NCBI RefSeq assembly: GCF_000237925.1
Contig: NC_031496.1
Location: forward strand, 22,761,038 to 22,825,037
Reading direction: 5' to 3'
Origin: Schistosoma mansoni
Taxonomy: Eukaryota > Platyhelminthes > Trematoda > Strigeidida > Schistosomatidae
Length of the DNA: 64,000 nt
In this document: positions 11,601 to 23,390 of the stretch, piece after piece
Layout of the letters: every line of letters begins with the position of its first letter
Position numbering within the stretch: position 1 is the first letter of the stretch
The notes under the pieces: model-generated
Told to the model about the DNA's origin: nothing
The model's database searches: none
Seen by the model: the letters and a program-made list of their open reading frames with translations, nothing else
Made by a program: the position numbers and the translations under genes

Positions 11601-13369
11601 TGCTCATATTAAGCTTTATACAAATAAACAAAAATATTTGCATATTCCTTCTTCTTTCTTTTTTTAAAAAAAAACGCAAACTGTTATTATAGATCCTATA
11701 CCATCAGATTTGGCAACACCGAATTGCTCAATCGAGCTGGATAATCTAGTGACAGTAACAAATCGTATGAATAATATTCAACCACGTGCAATCAGGAAGA
11801 CGACTACACCAAAAATCAAAAGAACTGAAACTAATAGTAAACTACACAATAATTCAATGCAATCATCCAATGAATTAACATCATCATCATTATTGTTTAA
11901 ACAAAATGAAGAGAATATTGGCGAGAAAAAATTTATTTCTACTAATTTAACAGATTCAAAAAAGAAACAAGTGAAATATAACACAAACGATAATCATTAT
12001 CAGTCAATGAATGATCAAAATGCTTTAATTGTACAGTTATCAAAATATATGGATATAATAGAATCTGAAGTAGGTTTCAAATTCGTACATACATATCGTT
12101 TATATAAATGAATGAATTTTACGATTATTGCACAAATCTGTTTGATTCTTTTCAGACGAACGTCTAGATTTGACTTTACCATCGAAACATTCTGAAAATG
12201 TTTTATTAAATTTAATAGTGGATAATATTAGAATACAGGATGTGTGTTTGTTTTATTTGAGTATTGTCAGCTGAATACACCTCATCTCAGTGGAAGCACC
12301 AACAATGGAATACGTGTGCATTCAGTTGACGATTCTCAAAAAGAACAGTACACGCGTCCCAAATCCTACACTTAGCCAATATTTAAATTGACTAAAAATG
12401 TGTAATTAAATGACAATATCGAAGCAGTTCACTTAGGATACACATATTTCAATAAAAACTGGTCGAATCCAAATAATCATTGACACCGACATCTGTGATG
12501 ACATAAAAACTGATTTCAAAAAAATGAATTCCTTGAAGCTCAATTAGAAAATCGTAAAATGTATGATTAATCAGGATGAATAAGAAGGACGCTTAGAAAT
12601 AACAATGAATAATGGCTATTTTGTAGTGAAGAATTAATTGAGTCTTAAAAGTGTTAACTGCTGAACATTAGATTCAATAATTGAATGGTGAAGGATATAT
12701 CCCTGAAACCACGATGTTTGGGTGCGCACTTCCTAGAAATACTAAACTAGTATGAGGCAATAGTACACCACCTCTTAGTTTTCAATGATTTTTATTTCCT
12801 AGTCAAAAATATTTATATGAACACCAGCTTTTCTGTCGCCTTTTCTTATTGATTAGATCGATTCTGTATCGCCGTTGGGTACAACTATAGCTTGGGAAAA
12901 TAAATCTGCACAAAATGTGGATGAAATTGAAAGAAATCTTCTAAGTTTCTTCACCAATTATCATAAAAATGGTATGCAGATATCGAATAATTCAGAAATT
13001 TCAAAAAATACAAACAGTGTTGATAACAAGTTTGTTACCAATCCTAAAGCTAATCAGAAACTTAACCGTCATGATCACCATGAAGGCGATATTTGTTGTA
13101 CTACTGCAGATGATGATAGTAATCACGACGATGCTGTGAACGATAAGAACGTCAAAACGAAAAACTCCACATCATATTTTAAGAAATATCCTTCAACAAC
13201 AAATGATATTCACTGGACTTCTAGACAAATTTCAGCTTGGTATGAATATCATAAATTAGTAGACTATGCAAATTATTTTTATAATGAATGGTATTCTGCT
13301 ATGAAAGAATATGATCAAGCTGTGGCCCATTTAAATCAATTGCGAAGATTGCAGCATTGTACAGATTAA
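5545..13369 (+). CDS. DDX20: DDX20/Gemin3-like DEAD-box RNA helicase, 3' part of the gene, six exons
   Basis: Exons read by eye: 5545-5686, 7114-7219, 10343-10447, 11693-12073, 12156-12241 and 12857-13369. All five junction phases agree, giving about 443 residues plus stop. The first three exons are the helicase C-terminal RecA lobe, with [12 protein letters not shown] and [10 protein letters not shown] (motifs Va and VI). DPIPSDL directly follows the lobe, as in Gemin3. The last exon ends in an aromatic segment ([19 protein letters not shown]) resembling the Gemin3 C-terminus. In other animals Gemin3 belongs to the SMN complex that assembles snRNPs. The N-terminal lobe with Q, I and DEAD motifs lies left of the window. 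The middle is a long low-complexity, Asn/Lys-rich tail. Confidence 0.85.
5870..6035 (+). mobile_element. Degenerate tRNA-like SINE with hammerhead-derived core (Sm-alpha-like)
   Basis: A B-box-like GGTCCTGGTCCCGATCCC (about 5914-5931) precedes a block beginning CTGCTAAGAAGCCC (about 5945). That block aligns with the stem II/core region of the schistosome SINE that carries a hammerhead ribozyme. The conserved CUGANGA and GAAA positions appear as CTAAGAA and GAGA, so cleavage is unlikely. The copy lies in a DDX20 intron. Confidence 0.6.
7114..7219 (+). CDS. DDX20: DDX20-like exon b (helicase motifs Va-VI)
   Basis: Preceded by TTACTCTTAG and followed by GTAATG. It begins [10 protein letters not shown] and ends HRVGRAGRF plus one base of glycine. 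The arginines that contact ATP in motif VI are present. Confidence 0.9.
7220..10342. other. Large DDX20 intron, nothing recognised
   Basis: About 3.1 kb of AT-rich DNA. Short frames on both strands (such as 7504-7791 and 9248-9445) show no recognisable domain. The intron ends in a T-run followed by AG at 10341-10342. Confidence 0.5.
10343..10447 (+). CDS. DDX20: DDX20-like exon c
   Basis: Flanked by a poly-T tract plus AG and by GTAAGT. It continues the C lobe (SYGASVIIV ... QIRELPG) and matches the position after motif VI in Gemin3. Enters in phase 1 and leaves in phase 1. Confidence 0.85.
10690..11035 (-). mobile_element. Penelope-like element fragment, C-terminal GIY-YIG region, disabled
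   Basis: The minus strand encodes a degraded copy of the segment ending in [21 protein letters not shown] and LSLPW, typical of the extreme C-terminus of Penelope-like elements. A degenerate GIY-YIG block ([13 protein letters not shown]) lies upstream. A related copy is at 54190-54480. It contains frameshifts and stops. Confidence 0.7.
11693..12073 (+). CDS. DDX20: DDX20-like exon d (low-complexity linker)
   Basis: Starts after ATTATTATAG with DPIPSDL, a landmark just past the helicase domain of Gemin3; the rest is Asn/Lys/Ser-rich. Two donors are possible. GTAGGT at 12070 would run into a stop after the next acceptor. GTTTCA at 12074 keeps the frame and is preferred. Confidence 0.75.
12156..12241 (+). 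CDS. DDX20: DDX20-like exon e
   Basis: Acceptor TTCTTTTCAG, donor GTGTGT at 12242. The only open frame ([11 protein letters not shown]...) joins exon d in phase 1 and exon f in phase 0. No domain is recognised. Confidence 0.6.
12857..13369 (+). CDS. DDX20: DDX20-like terminal exon f
   Basis: Acceptor TTATTGATTAG, open to the TAA at 13367-13369. It is acidic and Asn-rich, then ends with a Tyr/Trp-rich stretch (about residues 110-150 of the exon) like the aromatic C-terminus of Gemin3. Confidence 0.8.
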   Translation: MDSVSPLGTTIAWENKSAQNVDEIERNLLSFFTNYHKNGMQISNNSEISKNTNSVDNKFVTNPKANQKLNRHDHHEGDICCTTADDDSNHDDAVNDKNVKTKNSTSYFKKYPSTTNDIHWTSRQISAWYEYHKLVDYANYFYNEWYSAMKEYDQAVAHLNQLRRLQHCTD

Positions 13370-13491
13370 CAAAAAGAAAGTGTCAAATAATTCCTTCCAC
13401 TGAACGTTGAGTTTTAGTCCGAGACTGTTTGCCGGTTCCGTTTGTTAGAGTCCTTTAATAAGTGAGGGAAATACTTTGTATATTATATTAC

Positions 13492-13548
<57 letters not shown>

Positions 13549-14486
13549 AGATACAATTTAATATTGAAAACAAATCAGTGTTCTTTCCAGTCATTATGAT
13601 AGTTGTTGTTGATTTTAACATAATTAACACAATTCTACGTGTCTAGTTTTGGAAATCTGTTTGTTCCACTGAAAAAATCCTCGTCCAAAATTTTACACAC
13701 AGCACAAGTCTTTCAACAATTTCAATTACATTCTACTCATTAAAAACTACAATGTTTAAACCTAAGCTGTACGACTACAAGATATAACTTGAATAAAATT
13801 TTACCACAATTTTGTTGTAAGATTTGCCATGTCAATTGAGTTTAGATTGTAACCTCGACTATTATCTAGTGAACAAGCCTGCACAGCAACATGCAACCAC
13901 ACATATGGGAAAAGAATTTTACATTACAAACTGCTCGTTCGGTGTAGTGAGATTTTCTGCCACTTTTTACACATTCGTAAGTCCTAAAGATCTAACTACA
14001 CTTTTCCTGGTAGTAGTCATAATCGTAATCTGTAATTAAATTTCCTGGATAACTCAAAATCAATCTTGGCGTTGTCGATATATTCGTTCTTTTCCCTTCT
14101 CTAAATCCTGAATTAAGTAACTGTTAAGGAGAGCTCAAGTTATCCGTCTTTTGTTATTATAAATTGGCCGTCTCTTCAGATAGTAACCTTGATGACACTT
14201 TCCTAATTCATACTCCTGCAATGGTCTTTGCTGTTTTCTGATTAGTTTGAATCGCTTCTAGTTTACTCTTGCCCCCTCCAAGGTCATTGCAGGTTACTAC
14301 ATAAACTGATTTGTCCCTTTACAATTTTTGACTCCTGTTCGGAACATCAAGCTATTCTAAAAGCCCCGTTTTCTCTGTCAGTGTGTAGATAACTAATCCT
14401 GAAGTCTGACTTTGTGTCAGACATCCAATGCATTCATGTCCCTTTCCTTCGTTATCAGAAATTTACCGTAGGTCAACCAGAAACCC
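13370..14486. other. DDX20 3' flank with (AT)n; no gene seen
   Basis: A pure AT dinucleotide run spans about 13494-13544. An AATAAA at about 13793 could serve as poly(A) signal. Nothing else is recognised. Confidence 0.55.
13494..13544. repeat. (AT)n microsatellite
   Basis: About 25 uninterrupted AT units, about 125 bp past the DDX20 stop codon. Confidence 0.95.
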
Positions 14487-14777
14487 CGGCAAGACTATAA
14501 TTTATAGACGACCTCTGAGTGACGCTAAACTGACCTTCAGAGTATCCACTTAATAACTAGGACCGAATGAGTGTTATAAACCAGTGTGAGGAATAAGAAT
14601 TATGACTCAAAGTCGATGGTTAAGGTTAGGAATTAGATTTAGGGTTTTAATCACGATCTGACATAAGCTATAATGCTAAAACTATATTTAGCCAAATGGA
14701 TGAGTGAATCTCGTTTCAAAGTCCGAGACCTGTTGTCTTATACCTGATTGGTTCGCCCACAAATTATAGTCTCGCCG
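14487..14777. mobile_element. MITE-like element with 19-bp terminal inverted repeats
   Basis: Left end CGGCAAGACTATAATTTAT (14487-14505) and the inverted right end CGGCGAGACTATAATTTGT (14777-14759) match at 17 of 19 positions. The 291-bp interior has no ORF of note. No convincing target duplication was seen, so the superfamily cannot be assigned. Confidence 0.6.
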
Positions 14778-14964
14778 AAACCGTAGTAGATATAATTGCC
14801 TATTTTCGTTTATTGATATTAGAGTAACATTCTATGATTCTTAACTGTTACTCATGAAGTGCATCTCTTGTTTAGTTTTCTACTGTAAATGATATTATTT
14901 CAAGTACTTTCAATCCATATTGTTGATTTCCTTTGCACTGCTCTGATGTGTAGTATAACTTATT

Positions 14965-15375
14965 TACTTACTCATGTTATCCCCAATGTAGCATAGGCTA
15001 CCGACCAGCATTCTTCAACCCACTCTGTCCTGCAGCTTCGTTTCTAGCTCTACACAATTTTTGTTTATTTTTCTCATGTCTGTCTCTATTTCTCGACGTA
15101 ATGTATTCTTTGGCCCTCCTTTGACCTTCACGATTTCATGCGAGGGCTTGTTGTGACGCGGCTGGCTGCTTCAATGTGTGTGCTCTCAACTTTCAGCGCT
15201 TCTTCCTCCACTGGAATCTAGTTTGTCCTCTCCCACAGTAGGTTGTAGCTGATAGTGTCTGGCCAACGGATCCGAAACATTTTGTGTAGACAACTGTTAA
15301 TAAACACTTGTATCTTCTGGATGATGGCTTTCGTAGTTCTTCAGGTTTCCGCCTCTTACAGTAGGACTGTAGTAT
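14965..15375 (-). mobile_element. 3' fragment of a second RTE-like family (SR2-like), antisense
   Basis: Strongly similar to 43725-44250 and 44505-44900: shared blocks around the start (tail with GTAAGTAA units on the minus strand), the ARREIETDMR-type segment and the RIRWPDTIS segment. Frame broken and 5' truncated. Confidence 0.75.
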
Positions 15376-15700
15376 GATTACTTAGGTGTATATAAATGTG
15401 TACCAGGTCTTACGCTGATTTATGACAAATCGGCGCGCTATTTAAAAAGGACAGTGGTATTTTTCCTCGTTGAGTAAATTCTATTGTTTTGATCGTTATT
15501 AACGTATCAAGACTACTGTTTTATACTTTGAATTTCTTTCAGTTAAAGTATTCGACTAGAGTATCATTTTTGGTATCCTAAATAGTTTTATCGTCGGTAC
15601 TCCAGAGTACCTTGTTTTTCTATTGTATCTGTTAGTACTTTGGTCCTAACTATTTATAGCTTTTTCTACTTTTAGTCAAAACCCACTTTCTCATCCTAAA

Positions 15701-16624
15701 ATGACTGGAAGATGCAACAAAAGCATTTGCCACCGCCCAGGATGTCGATATCCCGTTGACAGCGGCATGCAGTGCGATGAGTGCAAAGGTTGGTACCACG
15801 AAGTTTGCACGAATCTAACGCCTGCAGCTTTCAAGCGGTTCAGTAAAAATGGATGCATATGGCTATGTCAACAGTGCTGTTTGGATGCAAATAGCCTGTT
15901 AACCGAGGCCATCTCAATAGTAAATGCCGCGAAAAAGTGTCTCGGCAAGCGCGGTCGGGACACATCAGTCAGAACTCAATCTGTCGACACGCAGATTGAC
16001 ATAAGGCAGGCCCAAGTGAGTCCCAAAAATGCTGACCCTCACTGTCCAAAGGAGGATGGACATCCTCCAAAGAGGTCTGTCACAACCAGAAACTCGCGCA
16101 AAAAAGTCTCTTCTGTCCCTCGTACCAAAAATGGTACCCAGAAGGGAACATCCGGAACCCAAAATCGCAAGGCTCGATCGGTTTCCAGCGCGAAAGATGA
16201 CCCAACCTCCCAAGTTGTCCTGAACCTTCCGGAATCCCACAGCACGCCTGACGCGACTGTGGTTACTACTCCAAAGAACGTTGGCGATTGGGTACGGGTC
16301 GTAAGGAGAAAACGGAAAAATGACTTAAAAGGGAATCCTACCCCCACCAAAAGGGTTGACAAGCCGAGGTCTGATCACAGCGACAGATCAGTTACTTTCC
16401 ATAGAGTCAAGGAGAGTGACAGATTAGAACCGAAAGCTCGTTTTGAGCATGACATTGTGTTGATAAAACAACTACTCAACCAAGTTATTCCCCAAAACAT
16501 GTACTACAACTTTACATCTAATGCTCATGTCACTACTCTATGGAATAAGACCTTCAGTTCCTTGCAAACTTACACCCTACCTTCCGTACTCTTCAATAAC
16601 TTAACGAGGCAGCACCGAACATGA
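15701..16624 (+). CDS. PHD-finger protein, probably ORF1 of a CR1-like non-LTR retrotransposon
   Basis: 307 residues from a clear ATG. Residues about 10-60 form a PHD-type zinc finger: Cys pairs C10/C15 and C25/C28, H33, C36, then W-L-C-x2-C. The remainder is basic and Ser/Thr/Pro-rich with VRVVRRKRKND near residue 196. PHD fingers are known in ORF1 proteins of CR1-group elements; a cellular chromatin reader is the alternative. The left edge of the palindrome (16499) falls at codon 267 and the frame runs 41 codons into it without interruption. No reverse transcriptase follows, so the element is incomplete. Confidence 0.55.
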   Translation: MTGRCNKSICHRPGCRYPVDSGMQCDECKGWYHEVCTNLTPAAFKRFSKNGCIWLCQQCCLDANSLLTEAISIVNAAKKCLGKRGRDTSVRTQSVDTQIDIRQAQVSPKNADPHCPKEDGHPPKRSVTTRNSRKKVSSVPRTKNGTQKGTSGTQNRKARSVSSAKDDPTSQVVLNLPESHSTPDATVVTTPKNVGDWVRVVRRKRKNDLKGNPTPTKRVDKPRSDHSDRSVTFHRVKESDRLEPKARFEHDIVLIKQLLNQVIPQNMYYNFTSNAHVTTLWNKTFSSLQTYTLPSVLFNNLTRQHRT

Positions 16625-18780
16625 AACGTCGCCAATGAACATAAAAACATAGACCAAAACAGACCGGTTCATTATAACTAACCAAATCATACGAATAGCC
16701 CAATCGTTAGTGTGTTAGGTCGCATAATCAAATCGCAAACAGACATACAAAATGTTTTTCAATGTACATCCTTCTGAATGGTCATAATTTATGTCACAAA
16801 CAGGAAACTGTCATGAGAAACCAGAGTGATAATAATAGCCACCATAGCACTATACAAGCAAAGCAAACTAGGCAAAATACCAAAGGTAGCAGAGAATAGA
16901 GCTAAAGGAATACAATTTTAGAATTTAGCAGGTAGGATAAAAAAAACCTTCAGTACAACTTCTGCTGACTTCAATCCGCATCAGTTTAAGGTACAAACAG
17001 TTCACACCTACCTACCAAACGACAAACAGAGCCTAGATCCTTCCACTGCCCTCAAAGTCCCAGAAAGTGGACCCATGGACAAATCTATTGTTTTCATGAG
17101 GCTAACCACAGACTTCCAGTGTAGTGTGAAGCTGGTCAGCATAGCATGAATCCGTACATCACTAGTTCTAGCCGCCTCAGCTGGCAAAACATCCCACATT
17201 TCTAGTATATATTCGTCCACTTAATCAGTAGATTCAACTATGATGTCTATAACCCCCTCTCAGTGACCTAAACCTATGTAAGTAGTGTAGTTAACATATT
17301 TATAAACAAACACTTCAAGTCAAAAACATCTGAAAAGTTATATTTCATACAGATAGCACAACCCATCACCAACAAAGGCAAGCATCAGAGAGTAGACACA
17401 GCACATCTCGCTCAGATAGGATTTCCTACCAATAATGTGTCCAGCATCTGGTTGTTTCAAGTCACAAGCACTGTTTCAACAGTCCATATTATTCATCACA
17501 TTGCGTTCAGCAATATAACAATTAGCATACACCTAGAAACAAAACAAACCTAAGTTAAAATGATCAATTATTTGTAATATCTGACACTTATAGTAATATT
17601 CACACGAAAACTAATCAAAGCACCAAATATCTCGTCAAAAACACGAGTAACAGCGGCTAATAAAGCCCAAACACAATCTATTCGCTAAGATATACCTCAA
17701 ACCAACAGACCAACCGGAACGAGACACTCCAAATGACTAAAGCAGGCAACGCAATGTATCAGCCTTACTTATTGATGCACTATGGGTCGAACTCCACCTG
17801 TCATGAAACAATATTTTGTTATTGGCTACTGAAAAACGGCCTACACATTCTCAGTGCTCCGACTACTATATCTTCCCACTAACACCCAACAAGAAAATGT
17901 CGTACGACTACTGAAAGCCAACAGTTAGAGGACAGCTGGTAACAAGATCAACACATCGGTCGAGCGAAAACAGTTCAATATACACTAGAAAATCACCACT
18001 AACAAAGTTCGATGAAATATTCGTAGGTCCGTGGTAACTTCAAAGCGACATATACGAAAAAGCCATGGTCGAGTAACCTACATCAGGAAAACTTACTCAC
18101 AGTAGACTGCTGTCCTGAAGCTGTGCACACAATTGACGCTCATACTGCAGAAAATAATAGAAACAACAACAAAAACTGACTACGAATTTTAGGTCTGAGA
18201 CTATCCACCTCCTCATTTCTAAAGTAAAGAGAGAACTAAACTACTATCCCCGTCAGACAACTTGCAACTACTGAATTATAAATGTGGGGTAATATATTTG
18301 GAAGAGTAACACCGCCATTATGGACCTCAGCACATCTTACAACCTAATGAGTTTTTAGTATTATGCAAACAGCTACCCACCTCTGAGACGAGACATCCCA
18401 TCACCACTCATTTTAATCACGTACAGAAAAACTCTTGGCAGCTAGGTAAGTAATCATAAACTAATAACACCCGAACATTGGATAAGAAAAGTCACATTGG
18501 TCGTCACCCGTTTGACAGTGGAGCCAGTTATGGAGTACTGTACAGTCCATGGAAATGATATTTTTGCAAACCTTAACAACCGAGAACTGACTTGATTACA
18601 ACAAATTGCTGCTAATCAGGTGGGAATTTCTCATACAACCTCACTTACAAACCAGTTAAGACAGTTAGTAAGCAAGACTTAATTGAAAACCTTCCACACT
18701 AAGCTCAGTTGACGACCACTCAGACAACATCCTAAGAGAAAGTCGGTTCAGTGAACGGAAAATGGTCTTCTCTATCACAT
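16625..18780. other. Left arm DNA outside H2A; no certain gene
   Basis: On the minus strand, 17008-17220 is open and flanked by splice-like signals (see its right-arm mirror). The rest shows no recognisable domain. Confidence 0.4.
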
Positions 18781-18789
18781 TTTGTTTAC

Positions 18790-19347
<558 letters not shown>

Positions 19348-19389
19348 GTGCTTCGACCATGTGACTGAAGAGCTAGAGAACGTGAAACC

Positions 19390-19405
19390 GGCCCTCTTCA
19401 GGGCC
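19390..19405 (+). terminator. Histone mRNA 3' stem-loop (H2A, left arm)
   Basis: GGCCCTCTTCAGGGCC forms a 6-bp stem with a 4-base loop and is followed by ACCACA, the animal consensus for SLBP-bound, non-polyadenylated histone mRNA 3' ends. It lies 42 bases after the stop codon. Confidence 0.93.
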
Positions 19406-19409
19406 ACCA

Positions 19410-20065
19410 CAATTTGATTCGACTTGCCTTTTACTTGCCTAGAGTTGGGTTGTCATTTACTCTGTGCGTGACATGTAGGTACCTATTTGGAGAGTAGTGG
19501 GGGACTCGGTGTGAACTAATCTACCCTAGGTCGTAATCGATGTGTATTGACAGCCACTGACTGACTAGCTACGGCCCTAAGTCCGTACATTTATGAATGT
19601 AATCATTAATGGGCATGGCTGCATCTCGAAACTAGTCATTGAGGAAGTAAACTTGCCCAACGGACAACAGTCTCGTGGCGGGTTAGTTCCTAGTGCATAG
19701 ATCGGGTCTAATCTTAGTCAATGTGACATCGGGAGACGGGACTGTGTTACCCAGAGACCTGTATTTAATGTCGGCAACAAAAGCATAGGATTGGTAGTGG
19801 TCCAATTGATTCAGCTGACAGTCGTCTGCTGTCCGTTATTCCTATGTTTGTATTCCAACATGCTAGTTCATACAAACTCCACCCGGGGCGAGGCGGTTCA
19901 TCATGTCGGTATAAGTTCACCTGAACGTGTCTTATTCCCATGGAGCTCTCGCCTCCGAAACTGAGTCAGCACTGTTTTTACACTTGATATAGTAGGTGAA
20001 TGAGAGGTCAGTTATAGGAGAGAATTCGGTGAATTGCATTACATTACAGAAATAAGCCGTAAGAG
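19410..20065. other. Spacer after H2A, nothing recognised
   Basis: No domain, RNA gene or repeat family identified. Mirrored in the right arm. Confidence 0.4.
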
Positions 20066-20683
20066 ATGACAGGAAATCCCATCAAATGTAGTCACAATAA
20101 CGTCTGTATCGTTGTATGTTGTCGCCGCTCGCATCCGGGTTTATGCACCCATATCAACCTGTCTCGGAATTTGTTAGTTGCCTTCACAGAAACCGATATA
20201 CCACGAGCAAGCAAGAATTTTAACGCAAATAAACGTTCCTTTATCATCCAGACAGTTCTCCATGTGGGTGCTTCTGATCATAATTTTTCAATAATTAAGT
20301 TTTCCCACAAATTGAATTTCAATACTATTCTATGGATATTTGCTGAATATTTAAAACCGGTTAGAAGAAACATAGAAATAGAACCCCTAGAAATATTTGG
20401 GAACAACCAACTACCAGAAACAATATCGACAAACATCCCGTGTATCACAGCGTTACATCCAGACGTTATTTCTCAAAATCTAATTATATGCATCAGAGCT
20501 TATTATTCTGGGTTTTGCATGTTACTAATTAAGAAAATACATTTAGTTTACCAATCATTAGTTTCCCATTCTCAACTCTCGCTTCGATATTATTGTTTTC
20601 TCGACAAGCAAATAAAACTCAACAACACGGTTCTGTTGTATTTATCATCCAAATCGCGCGTTCAGATCGACATGTTTGCATAA
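20066..20683 (+). other. 205-codon ORF of unknown nature (left arm)
   Basis: Open from ATG to TAA in AT-rich DNA, with a cysteine-rich start (CSHNNVCIVVCCRR) and an Ile/Leu/Asn-rich body. No family, signal peptide or clear membrane segment is recognised. It may be chance or a fragment of a gene. Its exact mirror at 24321-24938 reflects the inverted duplication and is not evidence of selection. Confidence 0.25.
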
Positions 20684-21409
20684 AACCATTAACTTTTGAT
20701 TGGAAAGTGGTAGGTCATCATTTACTTGGTTGGAAAGAGTTGTGAAGATTCACTAGAATACCCAGAGGAATGAATTAGCTATGCTGGGAAAATATCCGAC
20801 AACATTAGTATATACAAATACATACATTAATAAAATAACAGTATGAAGAGTAGTCATTTTATTTCACTCATATTTAGAAATTACTTTTGATTACAGAAGC
20901 ATCTCGTCCATGACTCGCAACTTCAGATAGAGCATTAGAAACTAAAAAAGTAGTCATCACACATCTTATCTCAAATGGAGTTCGTTTATATTTAATCACT
21001 TTAACACTAATTGTGTTTTGAGTAAAATATGGAAACTCACTTTTCCTAAATGTCCATACTACTAAATTACAATATATCTAGCAAAGTGATAAATTTAGAG
21101 GAACAACCGATTATTTTTCGTTCACTGTGAAACAATAACCACAGGATAAATGATCTTGCGATGTAACCTGTTATATAAGTACTGTCTAGGTTGATGATCG
21201 AGTCATTATATTATGGCTAAAATATTGACTACCAAAATGAGGCCATAGTGTGTGTGTTGTGGCACTAAATTCGCTAAAATAAATGATTTGATTGGTGCTC
21301 AAAGCGGTAACTTAATAAATATTTCTGTAATCAACTACATTCTCCAGGTCGTATACATTTCCGTTTAATCAGCATTGGTTGTAATTCTCACGAAAATAAC
21401 AGTGATAAT

Positions 21410-21715
21410 TTGACTAATTCGAAAGTGGTGGGTTGTAAGCTTGATGAATGTTTTTCATGTGGTAAATTCCACTTACGCAAATCATGCCCTCTTCGAAGCG
21501 CCAAATGTGACAAGATTGATCACATTCAGACTAGGCATCGCATTACTGTTCATTTCACTGAGTCTTATAATAACAGTAAGCCTCGTAATTCGAATCTCAT
21601 TAATATTGTTGAAAATGATGGAGGACAAATACTTCTCTACTCATGTTATATTCGCATCGCTGATTACTTATACTCGAAACCGAGGAATCCCTCCAATTCG
21701 CACGACGCGAAGTAA
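21410..21715 (+). mobile_element. Gypsy-type Gag zinc-knuckle fragment spanning the inner palindrome edge
   Basis: Encodes a CFSCGKFHLRKSC-type Cys/His knuckle seen in schistosome Gypsy polyproteins, followed by DHIQTRHRITVHF. The palindrome ends at 21485 inside this segment, yet the frame continues, so the left arm looks like the original sequence here. Right-arm counterpart stops at 23519. Confidence 0.6.
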
Positions 21716-22075
21716 GAACATCAAGACTACCTGGTTGGGAATCGCGAGATGATAGCAACCGATGGTTAGAGACCTTGAATGACATGGCTCAAAATCGTTT
21801 GCAATTGCGAAGGTGCATCCACTCTTTGTGTTCTGTCAAATTCTAATCTTCTGAATTATTCATGCTACTATCTTTTTTCTCTTTCCAAATTTATTTCATT
21901 GGATTATACTCCTTAAATAACATCTTCAAATCCTAATCTTTCACATAATGCTTATACTATTACTACTTCTACCACTATGAGATTTGAATCGACAACTGCA
22001 TCTCTGTGCTAATGTATTATGGAAACTGGACCTGATGTACGTACGTACGAAGTTCTACGTTGTGACTGACTGACT
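21680..22075 (+). mobile_element. 3' end of an RTE-like element (C-terminal codons and 3' UTR)
   Basis: Reads GWESRDDSNRWLETLNDMAQ before a stop, as in the C-terminus of the element at 125-4040. The 3' UTR resembles 32105-32425 and ends with CTGACTGACTGAC. Confidence 0.7.
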
Positions 22076-22633
22076 GACATCAAGACTGATACAAGTGAAG
22101 ATTTTTCAACCCCACAATACGACGATCCCTCTAGTCAAAAGTGATCTCATTTATATATTGGTTCATAAACACACCTGATTATTAATTAGTCAAAGGTCAC
22201 ATAAGATTATAGCAATATCGTACGTTTCCTGTCATGCTGAACATAATCCACTTTAATTTAATACAAGAATATCATATTTTTAGCAAACATCATACTGAAG
22301 TATATACTATGACATTGTCATAGTTTTACCGAATAAAATAGCACACTGAAGTTAAAATAAATATTACATTGAATAGAATTAAAAATGGTAGTAATCTTGA
22401 ACAACAATCATATTGAGTTAACATGTAATTTTTGTTTCTCATTCCGTCTTATCAATTTACAGTACCTGAAAATTAATTTGACACTTATATTCGATTACAT
22501 GGGTGTAATAATTCGGAGCATTCAGATTATTATACGAACTAGGAATCGCAGAAATAATGCACTTTAAGTGAGGTAGAACTAGGTGGGCACAAACGAACGT
22601 ATTGTATTTGTGGATTAAACATCTAGGTCAATG

Positions 22634-22690
22634 ATTAGCGAATGAAATATACGAGGACAGACGACATGTGTATTTCGATGACAAAATAAT
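22634..22690 (+). repeat. Short dispersed repeat, copy 1
   Basis: Contains ATATACGAGGACAGACGACA and GTGTATTTCGATGACA. It recurs inverted at 23391-23518 and in diverged form at 56190-56345. Confidence 0.65.
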
Positions 22691-22763
22691 CCTCAAAAGC
22701 ATGAAGATTTGAATATATGTTCAACTGTTTCGTCACAGGTACCATCGCGACTCCAATATGATT

Positions 22764-22825
22764 ATTTATTTATTTAAACATATAAACATTGGTATAAGAA
22801 GGCACGAAATATATTTGCGTCACAT
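22764..22825 (-). mobile_element. RTE-like 3' tail, antisense
   Basis: TTATTTATTTAAACATATAA and the CATTGGTATAAG that follows are the reverse complement of the TACCAAT...TTTAAATAA tail of the element at 125-4040. Confidence 0.7.
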
Positions 22826-23209
22826 AACTTGTAGTGACTTATTTTTACAATGAGAACGCGGTTGGCATAATGGAAGCGTTTATTATTATAAACAATTATA
22901 CCAGTGATTGTTTTACTGTACTACTTTTGGTTTAACTGTATCAAAAACACTTTTCGTTCCGTTGTCCGTCTTGTTCGTGCGAACTCTCTTACGCTCTGCC
23001 ATTTTGCCTGTACTCTTTGGCACGTCTTGGTATTCGTTCGATACCACGAGATCGCCAATAAATATATCTTATTTGGGTCAATAGCAGCTTTCTGGTTTTC
23101 GGCCTATCGAGGGATCCAAGTAGTTATCTGGCGCGTAATCTTATTGTAGTGGTGTTCATAGTCAATTGCGACTCGACGCCATCTACAAACTCATTCGATT
23201 CGTCTGAGG

Positions 23210-23390
23210 GTTCGAATATTGCCCGGGTGCCCAAACCGAAGGAGGTGGATTTGTTAGAGAGCCAATCCACTAATCATTGACCTAGCTGTTTAATCCACAA
23301 CGGAGTGGAGCAATGTTACGAGATGCAGTCCCATGTGAGCTGGTCGCTAACAGTAGGTTTACACACCTTTCGCTAAGGTCCTATATCTGA
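23210..23390 (-). mobile_element. RTE-like 5' UTR fragment, antisense
   Basis: The reverse complement aligns with the 5' UTR around 400-560: a block resembling CATGGGACTGCATCTC and then GCCCGGGC. Degraded. Confidence 0.65.
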
